In this document: positions 22,310 through 32,639 of the stretch, piece by piece
How the letters are laid out: every line of letters begins with the position of its first letter
Position numbering within the stretch: the first letter of the stretch is position 1
From: Sarcophilus harrisii
Lineage: Eukaryota > Chordata > Mammalia > Dasyuromorphia > Dasyuridae
Reading direction: 5' to 3'
NCBI RefSeq assembly: GCF_902635505.1
Contig: NC_045427.1
Span: forward strand, 54,958,539-55,022,538
DNA length: 64,000 bases
The notes under the pieces: generated by a model
What the model was told of the DNA's origin: nothing
What the model saw: only the letters and a program-made list of their open reading frames with translations
Databases searched by the model: none
Made by a program: the position numbers and the translations under genes

Positions 22310-22668
22310 AAGAAGTTTTTAATTTGTGTCCATCTCTCCCTGATTCCATTTAGGGTTTTTTTGTTAATTATTTTTGTGAGGCAATTAGGATTAAGTATCT
22401 TGCCCAACTAGAAAGTGTTAAGAATTTGCAGCCACATTTGAACTCAGACCCTCCTGACTCTAAATCCCTATCCATTATGTCATCTACATGCCCTGGGTTT
22501 TCTTGATAAAGATACAGGAGTCATTTGCCATTTTCTTCTCCAGCTCCTTCTACAGAAGGAAATTGGAGCAAACAGGGTCACACAGCTAGGAAGTATCTAT
22601 AAATATGAAATTAGGAAGATGAGCCTTCCTGACTCCAGACCCAGAGCTCGATCCACCTGGCTGCTGTA
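22310..22668 (-). mobile_element. MAR1 SINE split by a WSINE1-type SINE
   Basis: 22310-22360 holds the reverse of the MAR1 tail ('tccctgattccatttagggt'). It resumes at 22494 ('gggttttcttgataaagata') and runs through 'ttcttctccagctccttct' and 'gggtcacacagctaggaagt' to the head at 22668. Confidence 0.7.
22361..22493 (-). mobile_element. WSINE1-type SINE inserted in MAR1
   Basis: 'tgtgaggcaattaggattaa', 'tatcttgcccaac' and 'cacatttgaactcagaccct' to 'tgccc'. Flanking 'agggtttt'/'tgggtttt' may be the short target duplication. Confidence 0.65.
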
Positions 22669-22684
22669 AAAACCAGAGACATAT

Positions 22685-22790
22685 AATATGTTGTTTTGTT
22701 TATATTATTATTATTAATAAATAACAATAATAACTACCATTTCCATAAAATGCTATGGTTTACAAAGAGTTTTCCTTATAGGAGGTAAAG
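22685..22790 (-). mobile_element. MIR/THER SINE 3' tail
   Basis: ATT/ATA repeats followed by 'tgctatggtttacaaagagt', the reverse of the A/T-rich tail of THER-type SINEs. Confidence 0.5.
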
Positions 22791-22799
22791 TAGATAGTA

Positions 22800-23062
22800 G
22801 ACAGCTATGTAGTACAATGGAGAGAGCAATGAGATCAAAGTCAGGAAGCCCCGATTCAAATTCAGCCTCAGATACTTACTAGATGGCTGACCCTGCAGAC
22901 ATCACTTAATCTGTTTGCCTTAGTTTCCTTATCTATGAAATGGAGGTGAAAATAGCATCTACTTTGCAAATTTGTTATAAGGACCAAATAAAATTTTAAG
23001 TACTTGGTATAGTGCCTGACATAGTAAGCACTATATAAATGTTACCTATTACTATTGCTATT
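22800..23062 (+). mobile_element. MIR/THER-type SINE, near full length
   Basis: Head 'gacagctatgtagtacaatg', 'agtcaggaagccccgattca', 'cttagtttccttatctatga' and 3' end 'agtgcctgacatagtaagca' with 'ctatataaatgtta'. Confidence 0.7.
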
Positions 23063-23104
23063 TCCATAAAAAGTTAAGGTTTGCCAGGAGTTTTCTTACA
23101 ACAA

Positions 23105-23350
23105 TAAGGCAGTTAGGTAGTAAAGAAATGGAACACTGACTTGGAGTCAGGAAGACCTAAATTCAAATCCAACGTCAGATGCTTCCTGGAAAAGTCACTT
23201 AATTTTTCTCTTCCTCAGTTTCCTTATTTGTAATTCAGGATGATAATACCACTTACTTCCCAAGTTTGTCATGATGATCAAATGAAAATAACTATAAAAC
23301 ATTTGGCACAACAGTATGTTAGTCATTTTTATTATTTTTATTATTACTAC
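23105..23350 (+). mobile_element. MIR/THER-type SINE
   Basis: 'ggcagttaggtagtaaagaa', 'cttggagtcaggaagaccta', 'tcctcagtttccttatttgt' and 'aacatttggcacaacagtat'. Same order as the copy at 22800. Confidence 0.7.
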
Positions 23351-23548
23351 TTCCAGAAAACTTTAAGGCTTACAAAGGGTTTTCCTTACAACAGTGAGAT
23401 TGATAGTATTTTATAGCTCAGAAAATCAATCCTCATAGAGATAAATGATTTGCCCACTGTTACACAGCCAGGAGAGATGGGAGACAGGCTTTGAACTTTG
23501 ATCTCTTGATTAGGTCCAGAATTCTTTTCACTACATTGCTTTAAAAAA
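23350..23548 (-). mobile_element. MIR/THER-type SINE
   Basis: 'ctttaaggcttacaaagggt', 'gatttgcccactgttacaca' and 'gctttgaactttgatctctt' read in reverse. Confidence 0.6.
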
Positions 23549-23549
23549 A

Positions 23550-24139
23550 ATAATAGCATTAAGTACAGTCAAACCTTCTCAATTCTATCTCTGCCACTCA
23601 TCCTTAAGCAAATCATTAATCCTTTCTGCTCTGAGTCAATTTATAATAAAAAGAAAGAGTTTCACTCCCAGGACCACTGGGTGGAATAATTAATGAAGAC
23701 CTATAAATATATTTTGAATAATACCAAAGTTGAGAAGTGTATGGAACTTCTGTGCTGGTTTATTATTTCTGTCATGTGCCTCTTTTTTGGCAGGAAGTAA
23801 TATTTTGGTAGTAGTAAGTGGATGGGAACAGCAGAATGCCTTCTTTGACTAAGAGAGACCAAAAGGCCCTGGAACCAGATGGCTATTGGAAAAGGCTTTC
23901 GCCAACTTTTATTTTTACACATTGGAAAATTCATCAAAATAAATCTGGATTTCACCTACAAAGACTCTTGATAGTTGACATTAAGACATACTGGAATAAC
24001 ATGTAAATATCACTGTCCAAATCCATTCTATTCCAGAGAATAAAGGCTATCTATTGAAAACTGGTGAATAGAAAATGAATCCCTCAATTCTCAATTAAAA
24101 TATAACTGGGACAGAGTCTTAAAAGATTTAAAGCAAAAC
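23550..24139. other. no recognised element
   Basis: No repeat match seen. Two overlapping short frames on opposite strands at 23701-24006 are not recognisable proteins. Confidence 0.35.
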
Positions 24140-24151
24140 TGTGCAGAGGTA

Positions 24152-24369
24152 ATTTATTTTTAATTTTTTTTTATTTTATTAAAGCTTTTTATTTACAAAA
24201 CATATGCATGGGTAATTTTTCAACACTGACCCTTGCAAAGCCTTCTGTTCCAAATAATCCCCTCCTCCCCCACCCCCTCCCCTAGATGGCAAGTAGTTCA
24301 ATACATATTAAATATGTTAAAATATATGTTAAATCCAATATATGTATATATTTATACAATTATCTTGCT
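24152..24369 (-). mobile_element. 5'-truncated L1 LINE with perfect target-site duplication
   Basis: Reverse L1 3' UTR: T-rich tail, 'ttattaaagctttttattta', 'cccctagatggcaagtagtt' and 'tacaattatcttgct'. The 12-bp 'tgtgcagaggta' stands on both sides (24140-24151, 24370-24381). Confidence 0.9.
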
Positions 24370-24484
24370 TGTGCAGAGGTATTTTAAAACAAATATTAGA
24401 CAGTTGAAATTAAGTATTCTTTATACTTATTATTATTAGAGGTGTATATCTTTAAAGGTAAGAATTAATTTATTCCAATGATTT

Positions 24485-24600
24485 CAAGATAATAAATGGC
24501 TTTGGAGCCAGGAAGATCTGCTTTTGACATATAATGGATATGTGATCTTGGGTAAGTAACTTGATTTTTTGGTGATCTAAGACATGAGGGAAATTTCCGT
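24485..24600 (+). mobile_element. MIR SINE fragment
   Basis: 'tttggagccaggaagatctg' and 'gtgatcttgggtaagtaact'. Confidence 0.5.
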
Positions 24601-24614
24601 TAGCAACTACTTGA

Positions 24615-24876
24615 TTATTTAGTCATTTTTTGCTGTTTCTGACTCTTCATGACCCCTTTGGGGGTTTTCTTGGCCAAGTTATTGAGGTGGATTGCCATTT
24701 TCTTCTACAGCTCATTTTACAGGTGAGGAAACTAAGGCAAATGGGATTAAGTGACTTGCTCAAAACCACACAGCTAAGACTTGTCTGAGGCCAGATTTGA
24801 ACTCATGAAGATGAGTCATCCTAACTCTAGGCCTGGCACTCTATCATTGAGCCACCTATCTACTTCTATTTAGATA
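24615..24876 (-). mobile_element. MAR1 SINE, full length
   Basis: Read in reverse: 'ctgactcttcatgacccctt', 'ggttttcttggccaag', 'ttcttctacagctcatttta', 'ttaagtgacttgctcaaaac', head 'actctatcattgagccacct'. Confidence 0.8.
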
Positions 24877-24958
24877 TCAGTAGCTTCCTATATAGATATA
24901 AACAGGTGTTAATGGGTGTGGATAGTGGGTGGGAGGGAACTCGTTAAAAGTATTTTTG

Positions 24959-25416
24959 GACTTACATTGATGCTGAGTGAAATAAACAGAACCAGGAGAA
25001 CATTGTACACAGTAACAACAAGATTATGCGATAGTCAACTATGATGGACTTGGCTCTTTTCAACAATGTGATGATTCAAGACAATTCCAATAGACTCAAG
25101 ACAGAAAATGCCATCCACATTCAGAGAGAGAAGTATGGAGATTGAATGTAGATTGAAGATCGAAGATTTTCACCTTTTTTGTTTGCTTGTTTGTTTCTTG
25201 TGGTTTTTATTCCTTTTTGGTCTGATTTTCTTGTACAGCATGAAAAATATGGAAATATTTGCAAAAATGATTGCACATATTTAATCTATATCAGATTACT
25301 GTCTTGCAGAGGGAGATAAGAAATGGAGGGCAAAAAATTTAGCTCACCAAATTTTACAAAAATGAATGTTGAAAATTATATTTACATGTATTTGGAAAAA
25401 TAAAATACTGTTTTTA
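24959..25416 (+). mobile_element. L1 LINE, 3' UTR
   Basis: 'gatgctgagtgaaataaaca', 'gaacattgtacacagtaaca', 'caatgtgatgattcaagaca', end 'ggaaaaataaaatactg'. Flanking 13-bp near-repeats 'aaaagtatttttg' (24946) and 'aaaagtgcttttg' (25417) may be the target duplication. Confidence 0.85.
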
Positions 25417-25429
25417 AAAAGTGCTTTTG

Positions 25430-25825
25430 AATTTCTTTAAATATTCATCTTTATATTTTTTTGGAATGAAAGTTGGGTATTTTAAAATTCTCTTCCCCCA
25501 TTATGATTTCATAGAAGATTTCAAAGAAGTTAAATGTTATATATGAGAACTATATTCTAGTTAGATTTAGGGTATTAGCAAACTATTCCTACTTCTATAT
25601 TTAATTGCATTTTGCACAGTTGATTTTTGATGTGATAGAATGGAGAAAATCTAGTCAAATAAGTGAAAAAGAAAATTATGTAAAAAAAAAATCTGGTAGC
25701 TTCAGTGACTTGCAGTCACAACATGAATCAATGGTATAAAAAGGCATTCAAAAATATTAACATAATGAACTCTTTGTGTTGAGAGATGAAGTGTCTAACA
25801 TGAGGGAGGTGAGCATCCTGCTGTT
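25430..25825. other. no recognised element
   Basis: AT-rich, with an A11 tract at 25680-25690. Nothing assignable. Confidence 0.35.
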
Positions 25826-25829
25826 CTCT

Positions 25830-26260
25830 GACTGGGTCAGATTATATCTAAAATATTGTGGAGAAATCCCACTTTCTGAAAATGCTCATAAATCTGAGAG
25901 CATCCAGATGGAGGAAGGTGAGCAGGATGATGGTAGTTGGGTGATAAATAGCTGAAGCACCAGGATGAAGTCAGGAAAATCCAACTCCAGCAGTGAGCTC
26001 TTAGACAAATTACTGCCCATCTCTCTGCCTCAGTTTCCACATCTGAAGATCAGCCTTAATAATCTCTAAATCTATGATCTTGTGATCCATATTACAAATT
26101 GTTTCAAAAGTCTTAAATAAAGTTGAATGAATACTCTGGAGACATGTTATATAGCTTGGTTAAGGAAATGGGGACTCTGACATGGAAGGACAGAATTAAG
26201 GGGTTGGGGAGGGACAAGAGTGGTCTTCAAATATTTGTAAGGCTTTCGACTGGACAAAGT
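25830..26260 (+). mobile_element. L3/CR1 LINE split by a MIR SINE
   Basis: 25830-25935 ('gactgggtcagattatatct', 'gagagcatccagatggagga') and 26120-26260 ('agagtggtcttcaaatattt') are successive parts of the CR1 3' region. 25938-26085 between them is a + strand MIR ('tctgcctcagtttccacatc'). Confidence 0.6.
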
Positions 26261-26467
26261 CAGAGACTGCAGGTCAGAAGCAAATGTACAGCTGACTTGA
26301 GCGAAGCATAAAGGATGACAGCGATGTCCACCCTGACATGTCTCTGTGGATCCACTCCCGTTTTGAAACTTTCAGTTGACCCTGCCCTTTCTGATCCTTG
26401 CAGGGCTTCAAAGAGCCTAAATAATAATTCATGGCAAGGTGCTAATGGTAGGAGCATTTATTGGAGG

Positions 26468-26690
26468 AAAGGAATAAATAATCATAATAACCCATTTCTA
26501 TAGAGCTTTAAGGTCCACAAAATTATCTCCTCACAATAACCCTCTTTACAGATGAGGAAATTAAGGCTCTGAAAGGTCCATTGACTAAATAATCTTGACC
26601 CATGATCACTCACCTACCAAGGATCTGACATGAGAATTAGGTCCAGATTTCTTGGGCTCTAAACCCAGCATCTGTCCATTAGTTTTTGTT
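26468..26690 (-). mobile_element. MIR/THER-type SINE
   Basis: 'tatagagctttaaggtccac', 'ctttacagatgaggaaatta' and 'gggctctaaacccagcatct'. Confidence 0.65.
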
Positions 26691-26691
26691 A

Positions 26692-26865
26692 AATCTATGT
26701 TGTGTCCACGTCTCCCCCAGTGTTACCCTATTTGGGGTTTTCTTGGCAAAGATACTGGAATGATATGCAGTCTCTTTTTCTAGCTCGTTCTACAGATGAG
26801 AAAACTGAGACAAACAGAGTTAAGTGACTTGTCCAGACTATCCCATTAAATAGCTAGGTAACCTT
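26692..26865 (-). mobile_element. MAR1 SINE, head missing
   Basis: 'ttggggttttcttggcaaag', 'tctagctcgttctacagatg' and 'ttaagtgacttgtccagact'. Confidence 0.7.
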
Positions 26866-26944
26866 GGAAAATGATTTTGTCAATCAGATTGACTTTAGTC
26901 AAAGTAATTGATTATGTCAATACTAAGTATTGACTAGTAAGTAG

Positions 26945-27062
26945 TCAATACTTACATTTAGTAAGTATCCAATATGTACTAAGTACTTTGAGAAGCATTG
27001 TGAATACAAAGATAAAAAAAAGCCTGCCTTCAAAGGGCTTTCTGTCTAATGGAAATGATACT
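26945..27062 (-). mobile_element. L2 LINE 3' end
   Basis: 'taagtatccaatatgtacta', 'gagaagcattgtgaatacaa' and 'ttcaaagggctttctgtcta', reverse of the L2 terminus. Confidence 0.55.
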
Positions 27063-27279
27063 CAAAGGGGCTGATGATCTCATTGATGAGAGAGTTCCTT
27101 CCAGAGATGGCAAATCATTAATTCCTACTTATTCTGGACCGTGTTCGTCCATGTTTTCCCAAAAGTTTGACCCAAGATGTCCACCCCATTAAATAGAAGT
27201 CAACACATATATAATTAGGAACATTTAAGACACATATAAAGCGGAAGTTTCCCATGATATCTTAATTACCAAATCCAAT

Positions 27280-28385
27280 GACCTTTTCTCCATCCTCATA
27301 CTTTTTCACTAATCCACAGCCTTTGACACTGTTGTTAACTTCTCCTTGATGATCTGTTTTCTCCAGGTTTCTGTGACCCTGTTGTGCTCCAGGTTCTCCT
27401 CCTACCCGAGTGATTGCTCATTCTCTGTTCTCCATCCAGGTCATGCCCAATAAGCTTGAGTGTCCCCCAAGGCTTTGTCCTATGCCTTTTCTTTTCCTTC
27501 CTCATCTCACTCAACAATCTCATCAGCTCCCATGAGTTCAATTGTTATCTCAATGAAAATGTTTCTCAGATGTATTTATCCAGCCCTAACCTCTCATCTG
27601 CAACTGGACATCTGGGACTAAATATCTTGTAGGTATCTTAAATTTAACATGTCTGTCTGAATTCATTGCTTTACCCCTTTTGTAACCTTTCCTATTGATT
27701 TGATTGTTTGTCCTTCACTCTTGAAGAGGACCATGACCTCAGGGAGGTGATATCATGAATTGAAAGTGAATTGGATTTTAGGCAGGACTGTACAAAATCA
27801 GCATCCTCAATCTCTCCTCCAGAGACATCTGGGACCATCCGGGATGACTGGAGATGGCCTTTCCCTACTATTTTTCAAGGAATCACCACCCTCCAGTGAG
27901 CTTGCCATATAGATAGCATCCTTAATTCTCATTCATATCCCACATGTCCAATCAGTTTCTAAGACCCACCATTTCTATATTTGTGATGCCTCCTTGCAAC
28001 TTCTCTGACATTTCCATCATCCTGGTACAGGTCCTCATCACCTCAGACATGGTCTATTGCAAAGTCTTTTTGTCAGTCTCTCTGCCTCAGATTTCCTCCA
28101 TTCAGTCCATTCACCACTCATCTGTCAAACTGATCCTCCTAAAGCATGGTTCTCACTGAAACACCTTCCTATTCTGTGGCTCCTATGACCTATATTTATA
28201 TGACCTATGATTATATTTATATTTAAATATAAAATCTTCTGTTTGGTTTTTAAAAGATCTTCCTATTTTTTCAGTCTTCTTACAGACCGAAGAGTAAGTA
28301 TTTTCTTACTCCCCTCACCCCATACTCTTTCATCCATTGATCCCAATCTTCTTAATACTCCTTACTTCATCTCTGGATGGTGGGC
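27280..28385 (+). mobile_element. L2 LINE, reverse transcriptase region, split by a SINE
   Basis: One frame near 27450-27600 gives 'SVPQGFVLCLF' then 'CYLNENVSQMYLSSPNLS', matching the L2 RT motif GVPQGSVLGP and the YADD box context. The catalytic YADD is no longer present (YLNEN). 27925-28385 continues with the 3' part ('catggtctattgcaaagtct', 'aaactgatcctcctaaag'). 27697-27905 is a foreign SINE. Confidence 0.75.
27697..27905 (-). mobile_element. RTE-tailed SINE inserted in L2
   Basis: Starts at its 3' end with 'gattgtttgtccttcactct', followed by the 15 nt 'tcttgaagaggacca' shared exactly with the RTE LINE at 7144-7158. The body has 'gtgaattggattttaggcag' and 'ctctcctccagagacatct'. Confidence 0.65.
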
Positions 28386-28387
28386 AT

Positions 28388-28632
28388 TGGGGCAGCTAGG
28401 GGACACAAACAGTAGATACAATACCAGACCTGAAATCAGGAAGACTCATCTTCATGAATTCAAATTCAATGAATTTGTTGTGTGGCAAGTCACTTAATTT
28501 TGCCTCAGTTTCCTCATCTGCCAAATGAGCTGAAGAAGGAAATGGGAAACCATTCCAATATCTCTGTGAAGAAAACCCTTAAAGGGGTCACAAAAAGTCT
28601 AATATAACTAAAAAATGATTGAACAACAACAA
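28388..28632 (+). mobile_element. MAR1 SINE, full length
   Basis: 'tggggcagctaggggacaca', 'tcagtttcctcatctgccaa', 'gaagaaggaaatgggaaacc', tail 'gattgaacaacaacaa'. Confidence 0.8.
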
Positions 28633-28644
28633 TCTCCCATGGCA

Positions 28645-28862
28645 TATGTAAGAATCAGTAAGATAATATTTGTTAACTTTAAAATGCTAATAATAAAATT
28701 ATAATAAAATAATAAAATTCCAACAAATGCTAATTTTGATTATCATTGATATTGTTATATTTGATCCTGTAAGTGACAGGGAGTCATTGGAGTTTATAGA
28801 GTAAGGTAATGACATGGTAAAACCTGTGTTTTGGGGAGATTAATTCAAACAGGAAGAAGGAT
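28645..28862. mobile_element. MIR tail (+) and L2 piece (-)
   Basis: 28645-28760 is an A/T-rich SINE tail. 28765-28862 ('gtgacagggagtcattggag', 'gtaatgacatggtaaaacct') is the reverse of L2. Confidence 0.5.
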
Positions 28863-29164
28863 CTAAGTGAGGAGAGACTCAAAACAGGTGGTGTCCCAGG
28901 CTCTTGAAGGATGTGCCAACAGAGCATAAACTCCAGCAGATAGGATTAGGCCTGAAAGCTTGAATACAGAGTGGCAATGGGTAATATGCCTGCCATCCTA
29001 CCTACAAGACTAGCCTACCTCATTCTGGAGAATCTCATCAGCAGGTTGACCACAAGGTGATAAAATTTTGGGCAGAACAACCCAGAAAATCTAGTTACTG
29101 AAGTGGGATATGGGGAAAGGTTATTTGCAGAAGAATTACTAATAGATGAATTATCTCAGGAATT
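28863..29164. other. no recognised element
   Basis: Unassigned spacer. No exon or repeat recognised. Confidence 0.35.
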
Positions 29165-29295
29165 ATTAAAAGTACAATGAAGAGTGCTAGTCTTGGAACT
29201 GCAGGTTCAAATCCTCATTCTGACATTTAATTGTGTAATCTTGGTTAAGTGGTTTAATTTATCTGAGGCTGATTTTCTTCCTCTGTAAAGTCCTC
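29165..29295 (+). mobile_element. MIR SINE
   Basis: 'aactgcaggttcaaatcctc' and 'tgtgtaatcttggttaagtg', then 'tttcttcctctgtaaag'. Confidence 0.6.
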
Positions 29296-29419
29296 TGTAA
29301 ATCTATTTCCCAGAACCAGTAAAATGAAAAAAAGTGTTATGTATGTGACTGAAAGTGTTTAATAATTGTGAGCCACTCTCTGTTTTTTTAATTGAAACAA
29401 GAAGAATGAATTTAGAAAA

Positions 29420-29642
29420 CCTTGGACCTAGGGATTTAGATTCAGAAGAATTGACCGCCACTCTGATCCTGCCTCTTATTGGCCATTTGACTTTGGACAA
29501 GTCGCTTAATATAAATTACCTTTAATTTTTTCATCTGCAAAATCAAGTCAAAAACATCTCCTGAGAGCCTGCTCTGTACCAAGCACAATGCTAGGCACAA
29601 AGAAATAAAACAATCCTTCCACTCCCAGGAGGAATAATACTT
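29420..29642. mobile_element. MIR (+) followed by L2 terminus (-)
   Basis: 29420-29545 is MIR ('gccatttgactttggacaag', 'ttttttcatctgcaaaatca'). 29546-29642 ('gagagcctgctctgtaccaa', 'caatgctaggcacaaag') is the reverse L2 end. Confidence 0.6.
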
Positions 29643-29739
29643 GATGCTACCTATCTCAAATATATGCATTGGAAAAGTGCTTCCAAAATCATATATACAT
29701 GTGAGCTATTGTTATCTCAATTGGAAAATGCTGATGAAA

Positions 29740-30600
29740 GGGGCAAATAGAAATATTTTGTAAACTTGAGGTAATACTTTTTTTATAAAAATCATAGCAA
29801 TTTCAATGAATTTTCTATATGTATTTGTGTTTGAGGTACGAAAGAAGTTATCATTTTTTTTTGCTAATAAAACCCAATAATCCCCCCAAAATTTGACCAA
29901 CCAGCTAATTCCAAATCAAGAGAGGATGCTGCTAACTGCCAAACCATGAGCAGATCTGGCAGTCACAGACCCTGGGATTAAAGTTCTCCAGTGTACCATA
30001 GTGAAGGACCCCTTTAACACAACCTCTTCTGTAAATTTTGGTTGTTTGACAAAATATCCCATAATCCCACTTATTCTTGAGGTTCTCTTTGAAAAAATGG
30101 CTTATGGGTTGATAAAGGCCCTTCGACCATTCAGTTAGCATCCTGTAGTTTGTGTCAGTAGCTTTTTTCATGAGAAATTTCCTGCTTCTGTGATTCTACC
30201 CTGACAACCCTTTGTGTTGGTGATCTAAAGGCTTTGCCATCAGAGAAAATCCCATGGGGCTGGAGAGGTTTTGAGTAGAATCCTGGTCATCTGTCATAAA
30301 AGGACCTCTCATCCCACGTGTCTCTCATATAAAAACCAGCCCAGATAAAGTCTTGGGGGACTTCCCACCGGTTTGGCTGAAGGAAGATGATTTTTTTTCA
30401 GCCACAAGTAATCCAAAACCATCTGCTAGATTGTAATTGCATTGTGATCTTTGAGAATAAAGGAAATATTCACACTGATGAAATAATGGATCTTTGAAGA
30501 AGCTGAAGACAAACAAATATTAACCTCACTTGTCAAGAAGATGGTAGAAAGGATTGTGGCTTGGAATAGTGGCCTTTTGAGATTCCTAATAATTCTGTGA
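29740..30600. other. repeat-free stretch, function unknown
   Basis: About 860 bp without any repeat I recognise, more even in composition than its surroundings, with a 'gtcataaaagg' and 'tctcatataaaaacc' near 30293-30340. No splice-bounded open frame is convincing. Confidence 0.35.
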
Positions 30601-30604
30601 TTAT

Positions 30605-30788
30605 GTAAACAAACCTGTGAAGCAGGTGAGTAGGGTGGCTATTGCTGTACCCATCTTACAGATGCAGAAAGTGAGACCCAGAGAAGCTACATGTTTTGTC
30701 TGTGATCACTTGGCTAGTAAACAGCAGGGCTGGGCCCTGAATCTGTATCTTCTGACTTCAAGTTCAGGACTCTTTCTTACCACACTAG
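30605..30788 (-). mobile_element. MIR SINE
   Basis: 'tgtacccatcttacagatgc', 'agtgagacccagagaagcta', 'gcagggctgggccctgaatc' and 'tcttctgacttcaag'. Confidence 0.7.
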
Positions 30789-31119
30789 GCTGACTAATGA
30801 ACAAATTGTATAAATCAGTGCAGGAAACAACTTTGGAATAACCCACCAAAAAGTTCAGTGGGGGCCAGGTCAACCTAGTTCTAACGTGCTTGGACCTTGT
30901 CAATGATACCCGACTGACTGCAGATACCCAGCTGGAGGGCAACTACGTATGCTGCGCTCTCTTTGGGTTGAATCAGGCAGCAGATAATTTCCTGTTTCTT
31001 GAGTGACCCAAAATTAAAGAGCCAGCCAAACAGGCTACATGACTCATTGCTACAGTGTCAGCCCAACCTCTGGCACTCCAGCTGTTTCCCTGTGGTCCCT
31101 TCTCTTTCTAGGCCCAAGT
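30789..31119. other. no recognised element
   Basis: Unassigned. A 78-codon reverse frame overlapping the MIR has no family resemblance. Confidence 0.35.
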
Positions 31120-31192
31120 TAGGAAAATTAACAAATATGGATTAAGCACTTACTATGTATAAGGTGCTTTGATCCTCAGGTATAGAAGGAGG
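31120..31192 (-). mobile_element. L2 LINE 3' end
   Basis: 'atatggattaagcacttact' and 'atgtataaggtgctttgatc'. Confidence 0.5.
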
Positions 31193-31211
31193 CTCCAAGG
31201 ATAGGGTTCAG

Positions 31212-31388
31212 AAAGAGATCCTGGACTGGAATTGGATCGGCCTAGGAGTCAGGAGACAAGGGTTCGAGCCTCAGGGCTAATCTGGCAAAGTTCTTCATCA
31301 TCTCTTTGGACATTTATTTCCTCATCTGTAAAGTGGGGAAACTAGAGGAACAAAAGATTGGCTATATGATCTCTAAGGTTCTAGGTAC
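31212..31388 (+). mobile_element. MIR SINE
   Basis: 'ctaggagtcaggagacaagg', 'gttcgagcctcagggctaat', 'atttcctcatctgtaaagtg' and 'tatgatctctaaggttctag'. The pol III B-box word 'gttcgagcc' is well preserved. Confidence 0.75.
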
Positions 31389-31429
31389 TTTGTGGGAAGA
31401 TTCCACCTATTGCTAATGCCTAAAATTCT

Positions 31430-31720
31430 ACCCTTAGAGATTTATTCGTTTAACTGGGAAATGATCTGCTATTATGATCATAGATAGTGCAGAGCCAGAG
31501 CTAGAACCCAGTTCTCCTAAACCAAAATCCAGTGCTATTTCATAGAATCAAATTATATTAAAACTAAAAGGACCACAGGGAAGAACGAATTCAGCTCCCT
31601 TCTTTTAAAAATTGGACTGCAAGAGATTAAGCATCTTTACTGTGGTCACACAGAGAATGCACAATAGCAGTTCTTGTCTCTAAACCCATTGTGCTTTCCA
31701 CTGTCCTACACTGTCTCTCA
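31430..31720 (-). mobile_element. two MIR fragments
   Basis: 31430-31545 ('cagagctagaacccagttct') and 31555-31720 ('tctttactgtggtcacacag', 'ttgtgctttccactgtccta'), both reversed. Confidence 0.5.
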
Positions 31721-32490
31721 AAAATTAAGTATCCCAGGGAATAATCGCCCTCTTGTCCAGCCTTTACTCTTTAATATGAATTAATGGATGGGATGCTTTC
31801 TTGAGAGCCAGCAGAGCTAGGGAAGAACCTGAAGGTAGTGTGAGCAGAGACTGGAAGGGAGCAGGGAGAGAGAGAAACAAGTCCCGCAACTTCCCCAGTG
31901 TCACTGTTTCACCTACAGTGGGGACCAAGATAGTAGGGAGCAGCTAGCTCAGGTCAGAGGTTCTCAAGCCAGACTTTTAAGGGGCTAATCATCACAAGGG
32001 TTAGAGGGGTAGAGCAAAAGCTAGAGATAAACTTCAATTGGGATAGACAGCCCTCCTCCTTTGAGCAGATGACAAGGAAAGAGGGGACTAGAGGACTGGG
32101 GGCAGGGGAAGGAAGGGACTAGAGGACTGGGGGTAGGGGAAGGAGGGTCCCTGAGAACAGCTGATGGGAACTATGTCTGAGTGAATTTCATTGAGTGGTT
32201 GGAGGGAACAGTGGAAGGAAACTTGAGGGAGAGGGGTTAATCCCATCTCTCTTGCAGCTGAATAGTTCTGCAGGACTTCCTGATCTAGAGAAGGGGAAGT
32301 AAGCAGATGGTGATCCCAACTGAGAATTCTGTAAAGACAATAGCGATCCTGAGACTGAGGACAGGAAATAGAGCTGACTTCATGGTGGAAATGGGTGAAA
32401 GCTTTGGTTTATAAATCAGAGCTGGGGAGATGGACAACGTGCCATGAGAGGAGAAGGTACTATCCTCCGTGATGGTCAATTGTGCTATTT
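31721..32490. other. unassigned purine-rich block
   Basis: AG-rich on the + strand with no repeat family recognised. Holds the 31-bp tandem duplication at 32084-32145. Confidence 0.4.
32084..32145. repeat. 31-bp tandem duplication
   Basis: Two head-to-tail units beginning 'gggactagaggactgggggc' and 'gggactagaggactgggggt', 32084-32114 and 32115-32145, nearly identical, hence young. Confidence 0.9.
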
Positions 32491-32504
32491 CCTCAAGCTG
32501 GAGA

Positions 32505-32629
32505 TTTTTTTTTTTTTTTTTTTTGCTGAGGCAATTGGGGTTAAGTGACTTGCCCAGGGTCACACAATTAAGAAATGTTAAGTGTCTGAAGCTAGATTTG
32601 AACTCAGGTTCCTGACTTCAGGGCTGAGC
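32505..32629 (-). mobile_element. WSINE1-type SINE, 5'-truncated
   Basis: T20 tract, 'gctgaggcaattggggttaa', 'gtgacttgcccagggtcaca' and 'atttgaactcaggttcctga'. Flanked by 'ctggaga' at 32498-32504 and 32630-32636. Close to consensus, so relatively young. Confidence 0.8.
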
Positions 32630-32639
32630 CTGGAGACTT

